A DNA stretch of 64,000 nt from AP-15 sp963788085 (GTDB taxonomy: Bacteria > Pseudomonadota > Alphaproteobacteria > ATCC43930 > CGMCC-115725): the NCBI GenBank assembly GCA_963788085.1, contig CAWBFS010000045.1, positions 1 to 64,000 of the forward strand. The letters run 5' to 3'. A model generated the notes under the pieces. It was given only the letters and a program-made list of their open reading frames with translations, was not told the DNA's origin and did no database searches. How positions within the stretch are numbered: the stretch's first letter is position 1; every line of letters starts with the position of its first letter. The position numbers were made by a program, and so were the translations under genes. Of this stretch, positions 1 through 9,123 are shown piece after piece.

Positions 1-1530
1 GCGGCTTATATGGCCGATGGCTATGCCCGGATCGCCGGGCGGCCGGGGGTGTGCATGGCGCAGGCGGTCGGCGCCGCCAATCTGGCGTCCGGACTGCAAG
101 ACCCCTTTCTGGGGCGCAGCCCGGTGGTTGCGCTGACCGGCCGCAAGCCACCTTCTTTTCAGCATCGTAACGCGTACCAGGAAATTCCTCATGCGCCACT
201 CTTCGCCGCGGTGACTAAATTCTCGACCACCGTCGACCTGACCGCCGAACTGCCACGCCTGTTGCGCTACGCCTGGCGCGCCGCGTTAGCAGAGATGCCG
301 CGGCCGACGCACCTCGATTTTTCGGGCCACCAGGGGGACGAGATCGAGCTTGGCCAGACTGCCGAACCGCCGGTCATCGACCCCGAGGAACGGCGTATCC
401 CGGCGCATCGCCCAGTAGCCGATACCGTCGATATCGAGCGCGCAGTCGCGGCGCTGACCGCGGGCCGCCGCATCGCGATCGTTGCCGGCGACGGCGCTGC
501 AGCCTCGCAGGCGGGGCCTGAGGTTCTCGCATTGGCCGAGGCGCTGCAGGCGCCGGTTGCCACGACCCTTGGCGCGCGCGGCCTCGTCCCGACGCGGCAT
601 CGGCTCTGCGTCGGGGTTGCCGGCAGCTATTCCGCGCCCCCGGCCAACCGCATCGTCCACAGTGCCGATCTGGTGCTGTTCATCGGCTGCGATACCGGCG
701 ACCAGGTCACCTTGAACTGGACGGTGCCACCCCGCGACGCAAAGATCGTGCAGATCGACGCCGATCCCTTGGAGATCGGGCGCAGCTACCCGAACACGAC
801 GGGTGTTGTCGGCGACCCTAAGGCGACCCTGGCCTGTCTGAACGAAATGATCGGGAAACCGACGCGCAATTCCGGTTTCGCCGAAGAGGCGGCGCGCATC
901 GTCGCCGACTGGCGCGCCACGATGACCCCGCTCGTCGAAAACGACAATGCGCCGATCCGCGTCGAGCGGTTATGCGCCGAAATCACCCGGGCATTGCCCT
1001 CCGATGCAGTCCTGGTCGCGGATACCGGGTATTCCGGGATTTGGACCGGCACGATGATCGAGCTGAATGGCGTCGGGCAAACCTACCTGCGGGCGGCGGG
1101 GTCGCTCGGCTGGTCGTTTCCGGCCTCGCTCGGCGCCAAATGCGCGGCCGGGGCTCGGAAGGTCCTGTGCTTCACCGGCGATGGCGGGTTCTACTACCAT
1201 CTCGCCGAACTCGAGTCGGCGCGCCGTTGCGGCATCGCCGTCGCTGTCGTCGTCAACAACAATTCCGGGTTCGGCCAAAACCTGACGGGGGTGCGCCGCG
1301 TCGCCGGGAACCGGCCGGGCCGGGGAGAGGAGCTGATCCGCTTCGGACCGACCGATTTCACCGCTGTGGCGAGGAGCTTTGGCGTCCGCGGCATCCGGGT
1401 GGAGCACCCGGGCGAGATCGCCCCCGCCCTCACCGAGGCAATGGGTGCCGCTGAAACTGTCGTGGTAGATGTCGTGACCGATCTGGAACCGCGCGCGCCC
1501 GAGCCTTGGGCGCCCGGAAGGAACGCGTAA
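1..1530 (+). CDS. Thiamine pyrophosphate-dependent enzyme, acetolactate synthase-like (5' partial)
   Basis: The reading frame is open from the first base, so the N-terminus lies outside the window. The product has the three-part layout of the acetolactate synthase/benzoylformate decarboxylase superfamily: the end of the pyrimidine-binding domain (GARxAGRPGV-like start, QAVGAANLASGL), a central domain with the nucleotide-fold segment IVQIDADPLEIGR, and a C-terminal PP domain carrying the GDG...NN thiamine-diphosphate motif (GDGGFYYHLAELESARRCG followed by VVNNNSGFGQN). The superfamily cleaves or joins C-C bonds next to a keto group; the substrate cannot be read from sequence. The next gene starts 12 bases downstream, so the two may be co-transcribed. 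Confidence 0.85.
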   Translation, partial: AAYMADGYARIAGRPGVCMAQAVGAANLASGLQDPFLGRSPVVALTGRKPPSFQHRNAYQEIPHAPLFAAVTKFSTTVDLTAELPRLLRYAWRAALAEMPRPTHLDFSGHQGDEIELGQTAEPPVIDPEERRIPAHRPVADTVDIERAVAALTAGRRIAIVAGDGAAASQAGPEVLALAEALQAPVATTLGARGLVPTRHRLCVGVAGSYSAPPANRIVHSADLVLFIGCDTGDQVTLNWTVPPRDAKIVQIDADPLEIGRSYPNTTGVVGDPKATLACLNEMIGKPTRNSGFAEEAARIVADWRATMTPLVENDNAPIRVERLCAEITRALPSDAVLVADTGYSGIWTGTMIELNGVGQTYLRAAGSLGWSFPASLGAKCAAGARKVLCFTGDGGFYYHLAELESARRCGIAVAVVVNNNSGFGQNLTGVRRVAGNRPGRGEELIRFGPTDFTAVARSFGVRGIRVEHPGEIAPALTEAMGAAETVVVDVVTDLEPRAPEPWAPGRNA

Positions 1531-1542
1531 GTGGAGAGCCAT

Positions 1543-1905
1543 ATGCCGACGCGTTTGGTCATCGGGCTGTTCCATTCGAGCGGGATCGCCGAGGACGCCG
1601 TCCACCGGCTGATCACCGAAGGGGTGGCGCCGCGCGATATTGCGCATCGGGTACTGAAGGAGGTCGGCCTTATTCCTCCTGTCCTACAGCCCGAGCTCGC
1701 GGCATTGGAGGTCGATCCATTGGTGATCAGCAATGCTCGCGAGAGCTTTGCGCGGTTCATCCGCAACGGCGAGACGGTAGTATTCGTGCGCGCGCTCAAC
1801 GACGAGCAGGTCGAGTTCGGCACCGATGTCCTGAAGCTGTATTTGCCGATCACGATCGAGGTCGTGCCTCTTTCGGATTCGCAGGGAGCGCCTCCGGCGC
1901 GATAG
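1543..1905 (+). CDS. Small hypothetical protein, possibly stress-protein-like
   Basis: A 120-residue soluble protein following the TPP enzyme. ATG at 1543 is preferred; an in-frame GTG at 1531 is also possible. The N-terminal strand-helix pattern (TRLVIGLFHSSGIAEDAVHR) loosely resembles the first half of YflT/GsiB-type heat-stress domains, which begin with a strand and then a helix that senses gene-pair duplications, but the match is weak. No membrane segment, signal peptide or catalytic motif is visible. It is probably co-transcribed with the upstream enzyme. Confidence 0.6.
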   Translation: MPTRLVIGLFHSSGIAEDAVHRLITEGVAPRDIAHRVLKEVGLIPPVLQPELAALEVDPLVISNARESFARFIRNGETVVFVRALNDEQVEFGTDVLKLYLPITIEVVPLSDSQGAPPAR

Positions 1906-1972
1906 GCGTGTTGACGGTCAACCTGCCTCCTTTTAGGGTTGAGCTAACGGGATTATTGCAACTCCGGAGGAC

Positions 1973-2558
1973 ATGACGGACGGCTCGGTAGTCGCGGATT
2001 TGAAGACCGTCGTGGCGCCGCTCAATTTCCTCGTCCCCATGCGAGCGCGTCATCAAGGGGGTGACCGGCGCCGTGCGCGTCGTCGCCTTTGACCATATCG
2101 TGCGCAATGCGGCGATGGCGGCCCTCGAAGGGAGCTGCAGAAAGATCCCGGCGAAGCGCGTCCACAACGACTACACCGCGTGGTCGTCGCCCCTGCGTGT
2201 GCACCAACTGATGGGCGAGGAAGCGGAAGAGCTGCTGAAGCACCCCTATGCGATCATCAATCTGTGGCGCCCGATTAGCGGGCCGGTGCTGGAATCGCCG
2301 CTGACATTGTGCGTCGCCAGCGACCTCAAATACCCGGACCGCATCGGCGAGACCTATTCGATTATTACCTACAACCCCAAACAGCGGTACTACTACTTCC
2401 CGAAAATGCAGGCTGATGAAGCCGTGCTGATCCGCTGCTTCGAACTCGGCGCGGGACGGAGCGGCGCGGTTTTCCCCCACACCGGCTTCGACGACCCGAC
2501 TTCACCCCCCGACGCGCGGGAGCGAGGTGCGCACGCTGGTTTCTCCGCGGAGGGGTAG
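1973..2558 (+). pseudogene. CmcJ/NvfI-type oxidoreductase remnant (internal deletion, frameshifted)
   Basis: The frame at 2061-2500 encodes the core of the CmcJ/NvfI family of 2-oxoglutarate-type oxidoreductases: AFDHIVRNAA, RVHNDYTAWSSPLRV, AIINLWRPISGPVLESPL and HTGFDDPTSPPDARE. The normal N-terminal ~100 residues are missing. An ATG at 1973 opens a different frame containing VAPLNFLVPM, which matches the family's start, then breaks about 2038 and joins the core directly. Near the 3' end another shift (about 2525) separates the final EVRTLVSP from the frame. The most economical reading is an internal deletion plus frameshift, hence a pseudogene; unlike most frameshifts in this window a single-base error cannot explain it. 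Confidence 0.65.
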
Positions 2559-2603
2559 TTCGAGCTTGAGGGGAGATGCCGAGCGCAGCGAGGCGGGTGA
2601 GGG

Positions 2604-3629
2604 TCAACCGGATGCCGGAGTGACCCGGCGCAATACGGGCAACAGCTCGTCGCTGATCAGGCGCATGCTGGCCAGTGCGTGGCCGAGCGGCATGCCGCTC
2701 CAATGGGTGCGGAAAACCAGGAAATTCGCCCCGGTTTGCTCCCAGCACGGGCGCAGCTGCTCGTAGCAATCCTCTGGACTGCCGAGCACGAACCTGTCGC
2801 GCAGTAGCGAGTCGAAGGGCTGAGAGAACGAGTCCTTGCCGGGCAATACCTCGTCCTGTCCCCAGCTGGCATAGGTCCGGTATTTCTCTGCAAGATAGGG
2901 CGCGGCCATTTCGAACGCCGTGGCGCGGTCCTTGGCGCAATAGATTTCGCGCGCATAGGGCAATACCCGCGGAAAGGGTTTCCCCAAGCCGGCCAGCTCG
3001 GCGCGGTACAGAGCCAGCTGGCGGGTGATCTCGGGGATCGTGGCGTGCGGATTGACAAACCAGCTGTCACCGAGGTGTGCGGCGCGCTTCACTGCGCGGT
3101 CGTTGTTGGCGGCAACCCAGATCGGCGGATGTGGCTGCTGGATAGGCCGGCAGGTCATCGTCACATTGTTCAATTTGCAGACGTCGTTCTCGAAGCTGAC
3201 ATTGTCCTCGGTCCACAACCGCTTGACGACTTCGAGGCACTGCTCGAAACGGCGCACGCGATGGCCGCGCGGCACGCCAAAGGCGTCGAACTCGACATCG
3301 CGGTAGCCGAGACCCACGCCAAAGACAAAATTGCCGCGCCAGATCGCATCGAGCGATGCGATGTGTTCGGCGACTTCGACCGGGTTGTGCAACGTCGTCA
3401 ATAGCACGCCGGCAATGCCGGTCATCTCGCCGGCTTCGGCGGCCAGGCGCGCCAGAAACGGCACCAGCTGGACCTGGCGCACCCCTTCGCTCAGGTAATG
3501 CTGGCCTGTGGCGACGGCGTCCCAGCCGCGGTCGCGCGCCAGTCGCGTCATGGCGTATTGGCCCTCGAGCCCGGCGACCATGTCGCTTCCCGGCGGGTGC
3601 TGACAGGTGAGAAAGATACCGACCTTCAT
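2604..3629 (-). CDS. LLM class flavin-dependent oxidoreductase (luciferase-like)
   Basis: A 341-residue luciferase-like monooxygenase, a TIM-barrel flavin-dependent family using FMNH2 or F420. Start chosen at MKVGIFLTCQHPPGSDM (3629), where family homology begins; the open frame extends further upstream without support. Typical signatures are GTGQHYLSEG-type strand 2, LLTTLHNPVEVAEHIASLD, FGVGLGYRDVEFDAFGV and the family phrase QQPHPPIWVAANNDRAVKRAA. The substrate is unknown. It is one of three members of the family in this window. The gene is intact, unlike many neighbours. Confidence 0.88.
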   Translation of the reverse strand: MKVGIFLTCQHPPGSDMVAGLEGQYAMTRLARDRGWDAVATGQHYLSEGVRQVQLVPFLARLAAEAGEMTGIAGVLLTTLHNPVEVAEHIASLDAIWRGNFVFGVGLGYRDVEFDAFGVPRGHRVRRFEQCLEVVKRLWTEDNVSFENDVCKLNNVTMTCRPIQQPHPPIWVAANNDRAVKRAAHLGDSWFVNPHATIPEITRQLALYRAELAGLGKPFPRVLPYAREIYCAKDRATAFEMAAPYLAEKYRTYASWGQDEVLPGKDSFSQPFDSLLRDRFVLGSPEDCYEQLRPCWEQTGANFLVFRTHWSGMPLGHALASMRLISDELLPVLRRVTPASG

Positions 3630-3664
3630 GACATCTCCACCATGGCATCTCCACCATGGCTTCT
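3630..3664. repeat. Short direct repeat, CATCTCCACCATGG twice
   Basis: CATCTCCACCATGG is repeated in tandem just upstream of the flavin oxidoreductase start, followed by a partial third unit (CTTCTCCACGG). It lies in the divergent region between this gene and the secreted protein at 3775. It may be a slippage duplication or a regulator-binding array; nothing decides between these. Confidence 0.5.
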
Positions 3665-3774
3665 CCACGGCTGGACAGATTGCTTCGGCCCGTGAGGTCG
3701 TAGATGATCGCCGGCAACGAGGCAAGGACGGCGAGGTCCGGCGTGCAAAAGCCTTTCCTGTGCGAATCCGGGCG

Positions 3775-4296
3775 ATGATCGCTCGGCGGCGTTCAGCCTG
3801 GAGATCCTGGCGGCGTGCGCCCGCCTCAGCCCTGACGCTCGTCGCGGCGGCTTTTTTTGCGGCGCTCGTCGCGCTCACCCCGGCCAAGGCCGAAGAGCAA
3901 TCGAAATGCGCCGCATCGCCTCACCTGTTATGGGGGGGCGGCGAGCACGACGACACCGCGGCTCTCAACGCCTGGTTCCGCGGCGAGACCGTGATCTGGG
4001 CGCAGACGCATGAGCCGGTCGGCGCGGAAATCGCCGACCGCGCCTTTTTGTTGAGCTCCACAGTTTACGTTTCCGGCGGCACTGGGCGGCGGCTCGAGCG
4101 GTTCCGGATGATCTGGCCGTGGCGCAATGAAGTCGTCTCCGGTGACGCTATCGTCACCGGCAACGATCCCGAGCAGGAGCCGCGCACCGAAGGCATCACG
4201 ATGGTTGGCGCCGACCCCGACGAGGGTGTCCCCTATAAGGGCCCCGAAATCGAACCCCTCGATCATGGGGTTCCGAGGCACTGCCTGACGTCGTAG
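3775..4296 (+). CDS. Secreted hypothetical protein
   Basis: Start chosen at MIARRRSAWRSW (3775) because it is followed by a good signal peptide: an Arg-rich n-region, the hydrophobic stretch LTLVAAAFFAALVALT and a cleavage site near AKAEEQ. The mature part (~130 residues) contains GGGEHDDTAALNAWFRGE. DDTAALNAW recalls the opening of pectate-lyase-like beta-helix proteins, but the protein is too short for a helix. A single Cys lies in CAASPHLLW. The function is unknown; a periplasmic location is inferred. It is divergent from the flavin oxidoreductase. Confidence 0.6.
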   Translation: MIARRRSAWRSWRRAPASALTLVAAAFFAALVALTPAKAEEQSKCAASPHLLWGGGEHDDTAALNAWFRGETVIWAQTHEPVGAEIADRAFLLSSTVYVSGGTGRRLERFRMIWPWRNEVVSGDAIVTGNDPEQEPRTEGITMVGADPDEGVPYKGPEIEPLDHGVPRHCLTS

Positions 4297-4305
4297 CGGT
4301 TTCAA

Positions 4306-4887
4306 TCAGGAGGGGTGCCGGAACCGGGTGACCAGGCCGGCCGAGCCCTTGACATGGTCCTTGAGGGCAGCGGCCAATTCCTCGCGTGTCATACCCGGCT
4401 GCAGCGCCTTGGGGTCGAGGTCGGTGGCGATTATCGTCCACGTATAGTGGTGCCAATCGGTGTTTGGCGGCGTGCCCGGGCCGAAATAGACCCCCTGGTT
4501 CGTTGAGCTCTTGCCGCCGACGAACTTGTCGGAGGGCTTGCTGAGTTCCCCCTCGGCAAAGCCCTTCACGTCGGCGGGGATGCCGTAGACCACCATGTGC
4601 GTGAAGCCGGCCGGGGCGCGTCCTTCGGGATCGACCAGCACGAGGGCAAAGCTCTTGGTGCCGTCCGGCGGGTTCGACCACGCGAGCGGCGGCGAGATGT
4701 TCTCGCCGACGCAATTCGGGCTTCTCTGCTTGTCGCTGCACGCATTTTTTGTCGCCAGGGTGCCGTTGTCCTGGATCGCCGGCGAGGTCAGCGTAAACAC
4801 CTCCGCGGCCCTCGCCGCCGGTGCGGCCAAAAGAGACGCGGCGAGGAACCCGCCTGCCGTCACGAGGGCTGCGATAGTGTGTTTCAA
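4306..4887 (-). CDS. YbhB/YbcL family Raf-kinase-inhibitor-like protein, secreted
   Basis: A PEBP/YbhB-family protein of ~193 residues. Family hallmarks are ENISPPLAWSNPPDGTKSFAL, VLVDPEGRAPAGFTHMVVYG and the second ligand-site strand FGPGTPPNTDWHHYTWTI, followed by LDPKALQPGMTREEL. A signal peptide (TIAALVTAGGFLAASLLAAPAARA) precedes it. TTG at 4887 is chosen as start because GGGAGAG sits five bases upstream; an ATG at 4947 would add 20 unconvincing residues. Bacterial members have no settled function. It converges with the secreted protein gene that ends at 4296. Confidence 0.85.
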   Translation of the reverse strand: MKHTIAALVTAGGFLAASLLAAPAARAAEVFTLTSPAIQDNGTLATKNACSDKQRSPNCVGENISPPLAWSNPPDGTKSFALVLVDPEGRAPAGFTHMVVYGIPADVKGFAEGELSKPSDKFVGGKSSTNQGVYFGPGTPPNTDWHHYTWTIIATDLDPKALQPGMTREELAAALKDHVKGSAGLVTRFRHPS

Positions 4888-5142
4888 AGCATCTCTCCCG
4901 CTTGGTTTGTCAAAATCAGAACGGCCGGCTTGGGGCAGGGAACGCACCCTGTTCCGCCTGTTTTATCAGGTCGAGATCAGGGATGCCCAACTCCTCAAAT
5001 GATAATTTCGTACCCGCTCGCGGGCACCCGATGCCGGCGATGCTACGATGCAATTGTGGCAATTTCAGCATCGCTAGTACTAGCACCCTTGTCCAGCTTG
5101 ATCCCTGGGTTGCGCGGCCTCCCTCACAGCGTCGCCTTCGGC

Positions 5143-5268
5143 CGTCATTCCGGGACGGCCCTTCAGGGCCGGGCCCGGAAGCCAGGAACACAGGCCGAAC
5201 CACTGCTTTTATCGGTTCGTGTTCATGGATTTCAGGTTCGCGGGCAAAGCCCGCGCCCCGGAATGACA
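5143..5268. repeat. Dispersed repeat family A (GTCATTCCGGG inverted termini)
   Basis: A ~125-bp intergenic element with inverted ends: CGTCATTCCGGG at the left and CCCCGGAATGAC at the right, and an internal GAACACAGGC...GTTCATGGATTTC block. A second full copy lies at 25857-25983, with a degraded piece near 24780-24890. Elements of this look are common in Bradyrhizobium-like alphaproteobacteria. The rest of the 4888-5373 gap holds no gene that I can support. Confidence 0.75.
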
Positions 5269-5373
5269 ATGCTTCAGCATTTCCCGCACCCTGTTGGGGC
5301 AACTTCTTCGGCCAGCGGATTCGCGAAGATACAACGCAACTATGGCCATCTTCTGCCGCTACTCCGGTCCGCT

Positions 5374-7168
5374 TCACTCCTCCGGCATTCCCGCCTTGCG
5401 CAGGCCGGCGAGATAAGTGGCTTCGAACAAGGGGTGGATCTTCGGCACCCCAAAAGATGCAGCGGCCTTCACTCCGGCGATGCTGGAAAAAACTCCTCCG
5501 GCCAATCTGCGGGCTTCCGCGAGTTCGGCGGTAGCGCGTTCGGTCTCGCCTTTGAGGGCATAGGCGGCGGCGAGACGCCCCCGTGATATTCGGCACATCG
5601 GGCGTGACACTGCGCGCTTTTTCGAACCAGATGATCGCTTCATCGGTGCGCGATTGCAGCAGATGCACCGTTCCGATCATTAAGTATCGAAAACCGATCG
5701 TGGGATCGCGGGGACTGAGGCGGATGGCTTGCTCTGCGATCGGGATCGCCTCGTCCATCGATCCGGTGTAGAGTTTGCACCAGCCGAGCCCCCGTAATGC
5801 GCCGACCGAGCTACGATTAAGCGAGAGCGACGTCTCGAAGTCGGAGAATGGCTTCGTTCCATCGGCTTTGAGCGCGCAGCACGGTGCCTTTCACGTAATG
5901 CGCATAGGAGCTGCGGGGTGATGTCGCCAAGGCTTGATCGATCAGGTCTTCCGCGCGCGCAAGGTCGGCCGCGGCTGTATCGGTCATGAACGTGACGACG
6001 CGGTTCACCAATACCCCGCCAGATAGGTCTGTACCTCGGCGGACTGCGGGTCGAGCGCCAACGCCCGCTCGTAGCAGACCAATCGCCTGCGCGAAATTGT
6101 CGTCGAGAAGGCGGCTGCCTCGGAAACAGGACGCGCCCGCGAAAGAGGTAATCCAGCGCGTCTGGATGCTCAGTTGGACGGGCGGCTTCCGCAACGGTCA
6201 GCTCGATATTGAGCGCGAACGCGATCTGGCTCGTGATCTCGTCTTGCAGCGCGAACAGATCGCTCGTGTCGCCGTCAAAGCGATCGGCCCAAAATGCCCG
6301 TCGGTCTCGGCGTCGATCAGCTGGGCGTTGACGCGGACACGGTTGCCCGAGCCGACGGACGCTCCCTTCCAGCACATAGCGCACGCGCAGTTCGCGGCCG
6401 ATCTGCTTCGTGTCGACCGGTTTGTTCCGGTAGGTGAACGCAGTGTTGTGCGAGATCACGAGCATGTCCGCGAGCCGCGACAGATCGGTCGTCAGATCCT
6501 CGGTGATCCCGTCTGCGAAATATTGCTGCTCCGGGTCGTTGCTTAGATTGGCAAATGGCAGCACCACGATCGACAGGCGCGGCGCGACGGCAGCCTGCGA
6601 GATTGGCGGAATGCGGCGGCACGCTCGATGCCGGCAGATCGGCGATGGCTTCGGGGCGCAGTGCATAGACCCGCACCGGCCGAGCGATATTTTTGACGCT
6701 CTGCTCGCCGAGATCCTCGATAGGGTAGGCGCAGCTTGTCGCGGATTTGGTCTCGCACCGTCCGCGAGATGCAGATCCCGCCCGGCTCAGCGAGGCTTCC
6801 AGGCGAGCCGCGACATTGACGCCGTCGCCAAAGATGTCGTCATCCTCGACGATGACGTCGCCGAGATTGATCCCGATGCGGAACCTGATCCGCCGCTCGT
6901 CGGGCACATCGGGCTCGCGGTCGATCATCGCCCGCTGCACCTCGGCGGCACAGCGCACCGCGTCGACGACGCTCGCGAATTCCGCCAGCAGGCCGTCGCC
7001 GGTGTTCTTGACGATGCGGCCCCGATGCTCGCTGATCTTCGGGTCGACGAGCTCGCGGAGATGCGCCTTGAGGCGCTCGTGCGTGCCTTCCTCGTCCGCG
7101 CCCATCAGGCGCGAGTAGCCCGCCACATCGGCGGCGAGGATTGCGGCGAGGCGGCGGACAGCGGGCAT
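5374..7168 (-). CDS. Adenylate/guanylate cyclase with TolB-like and TPR regions (multiply frameshifted)
   Basis: Read across several frames, this is one ~600-residue protein. The N-terminal class III cyclase domain begins AAILAADVAGYSRLMGADEEG with the metal-binding Asp, then GDGLLAEFASVVDAV and RIGINLGDVIVEDDDIFGDG. Next come EQSVKNIARPVRVYAL, the SIVVLPFANLSNDPEQQYF segment typical of cyclase/CadC-type proteins, VRYVLEGSVRR, and TPR-like helices (AIPIAEQAIRLSPRDPTIGF, DEAIIWFEKARSVTPDVPN). The C-terminus is LFEATYLAGLRKAGMPEE. At least six frame changes (near 6790, 6720, 6610, 6340, 6100, 5830 and 5600) interrupt it. The number is high even for this window, so true decay is possible. It would make cAMP or cGMP in the cytoplasm. 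Confidence 0.75.
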
Positions 7169-7274
7169 TGCTCACTGGGGTGATCGATGTCTCTTATGAA
7201 GGCTTTACTCCCGCAAGGAGCTCACTTCCACGAGTTGATCAAGCCATGGGGCTTTAGGTACCGAAAGCGAGCGA

Positions 7275-7557
7275 GTGCGCGATCCTCAGCTGCCGGTTGC
7301 GAGCATTGGAAATTTACTGCACAACCATCACCATTGGGTGACCGATACCGGCGATACGATCTTCTTCAAGGATGCCGATCTACGCTGCTGGCCACCAGTA
7401 TACCCGCCCGTTCGCAGGGGATTATCTCGCCGGGACCGGCTGGTCCGAGGGCGCGACCGGCGAGATCTTCGCCTTTGGCGCAATCGATTTGAACAAGTTC
7501 CAGCTGACTCTGCGCTACGAGGGCACTCTCTGCTTCGAACCCGTGGCGCCGCCATGA
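7275..7557 (+). pseudogene. Fragment of an unrecognised protein
   Basis: Two overlapping frames can be joined by one shift near 7372 to give a protein-like stretch: SIGNLLHNHHHWVTDTGDTI, then AAGHQYTRPFAGDYLAGTGW and FAFGAIDLNKFQLTLRYEGT, ending FEPVAPP. The composition is protein-like rather than shadow-like, but no credible start codon or ribosome site precedes it and no family is recognised. It is probably the remnant of a gene. The rest of the 7169-7608 gap shows nothing else. Confidence 0.3.
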
Positions 7558-7608
7558 TTTCCTCGGCTCAACCGCCCGAGCACACGTCGCGCGATCCGGT
7601 CGTGGGGG

Positions 7609-8873
7609 CTATTCGGCCGCTAAAGACGCCTGGAAGGCCGGGACCTCGGCGCGTTCGGGCCGGGGCATCGGCTGCGGCCACCATTTGTCTTCCCATTCGT
7701 GAGAACAGGCCGCGCAGCTGTGGCAGTACCCGTTCGGCGAAGAGCTTGGTGTTGTACGCGGCGAGATTCCTTGCCCATGCTGCCGAACTGCATCAGCAGC
7801 ATCAGGTGGCCGACATTGAGGTCGGTCGCCAGCTCGGTCAATTGCTCGACGACCTCGTCGGGCGAGCCGATGATGACATAGCCGCGCTCGACGATGTCCT
7901 CCATTCGCGTCGTCGCGCGCGCCGCCTGGCGGGCCTGGAGGCTCGCGGCGCGGCCGATCTGGCCGATGATGCCGGCGCGCTGCGTCGCCTCGGTGATATA
8001 GCCGGGCGGCATCGCCCAGCGCGGATCGACGCGCAGGCAGCGGCCATAGAAATATTCGGCGGGCTCGCGGTAGAGGCGCATCGCCTCCTCGCGGCTCTCG
8101 GCAACGCCGACGGATTGGAGGAACCCGGCTCGGTACGGGTTCCGCTCCTTGCCGAGCCTGTCCATCTCCTCCCAGAAGCCGTGCATCGTCGCGCGGCCGT
8201 CCTTGAAGCCGAAATAGGACAGATAGGCGTAGACATAGTCCATCTGCGCGCACCACTGCCACGTCTCGACCGAGCCGCCGCCCGGGATCCACACTGGCGG
8301 GTGCGGCTTTTGGATGGGCCGCGGCCAGATATTGACATAACGCTGCTGGTTGAACCGGCCGTTGAACGCGAAGGTGTCCTGCTCGGTCCACGCCCGCATC
8401 ACGAGGTCGTGCGCCTCGTAATAGCGGTCGCGCAGCATGCTCGGGTTCTGCCCATAGGCAAAACAGGTGTCCATCGGCGTGCCGACCGGGAAACCAGCGA
8501 TGAGCCGTCCTCCCGAGATGCAGTCGATCATCGCGAATTCTTCGGCGACCCGGGTCGGCGGGTTGTAGAGCGCCAAGGAATTGCCCATCACGCATAAGGC
8601 GGTATCCGTCGTACGCCGAGACAGCGCCGAAGCGATCAGATTGGGCGACGGCATCAGCCCGTAGCCATTGGAGTGGTGCTCGTTGACGCAGACCGCGTCG
8701 AAGCCGCATTCGGCGGCGAATTCGAGCTCGTCCATAAAGTCGTTGTACATGTGATGCGCGCGCCGCGGGTCGAACAGCGAGGAATGGATGTCGACCCATA
8801 CCGAGGGATGCTTCTCGCGGAAGTCGTCCGGCAATTCGGTATAGGGCATCAGGTGAAACCACATCAGCTTCAT
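7609..8873 (-). CDS. LLM class flavin-dependent oxidoreductase (frameshift near 3' end)
   Basis: A luciferase-like monooxygenase of ~420 residues, starting MKLMWFHLMPYTELPDDF. Family features are FAAECGFDAVCVNEHHSNGY, GNSLALYNPPTRVAEEFAMI, GGRLIAGFPVGTPMDT and QKPHPPVWIPGGGSVETW. The main frame runs to about 7775 (LMLLMQFGSMGKE) and then shifts; the correct C-terminus continues as a Leu-rich helix and WEDKWWPQPMPRPERAEVP, stopping at 7609. The long N-terminal part and the VNEHHSNGYG motif place it with the larger alkanal-monooxygenase-like group. It lies head-to-head with the binding-protein gene at 9124. The substrate is unknown. Confidence 0.85.
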
Positions 8874-8894
8874 GGCTACCGCTCCTCAACTCGC

Positions 8895-9045
8895 TTGGCT
8901 CACCTCGGTGCGTCCTTCGAGACGACCGCTTTGCGGTCTCCTCAGGATGAGGTGGGTTCGCTTTATGCCGTCTAAGACAATACCTCATGCTGAGGAGCGC
9001 CCAAAAGGGGCGCGTCTCGAAGCACGCATGGCCCCTATGCCCAAC
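8895..9045. repeat. Dispersed repeat family C (CCTCATGCTGAGGAG type)
   Basis: The intergenic stretch contains GTGCGTCCTTCGAGACG, TCCTCAGGATGAGGTG and, further on, the related blocks CCTCATGCTGAGGAGC and CGTCTCGAAGCACGCATGGC. These form imperfect inverted copies around a short AT-richer centre. The layout resembles the CTGAGGAG/TCTCGAAG intergenic repeats of Bradyrhizobium-like genomes. Only this copy is seen in the window. Confidence 0.6.
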
Positions 9046-9123
9046 TAATTCCCGGTTGACCGGCCGGAGCCGTCACGGTTGTCTCGATGGCGTCGGAGCC
9101 CGTCCGCCAGTTGGAGGAAACAG

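Noticed and set aside
4597..5586. 329-codon plus-strand frame
   Set aside because: It is antisense to the YbhB-like gene and then crosses a dispersed repeat and the end of the cyclase gene.
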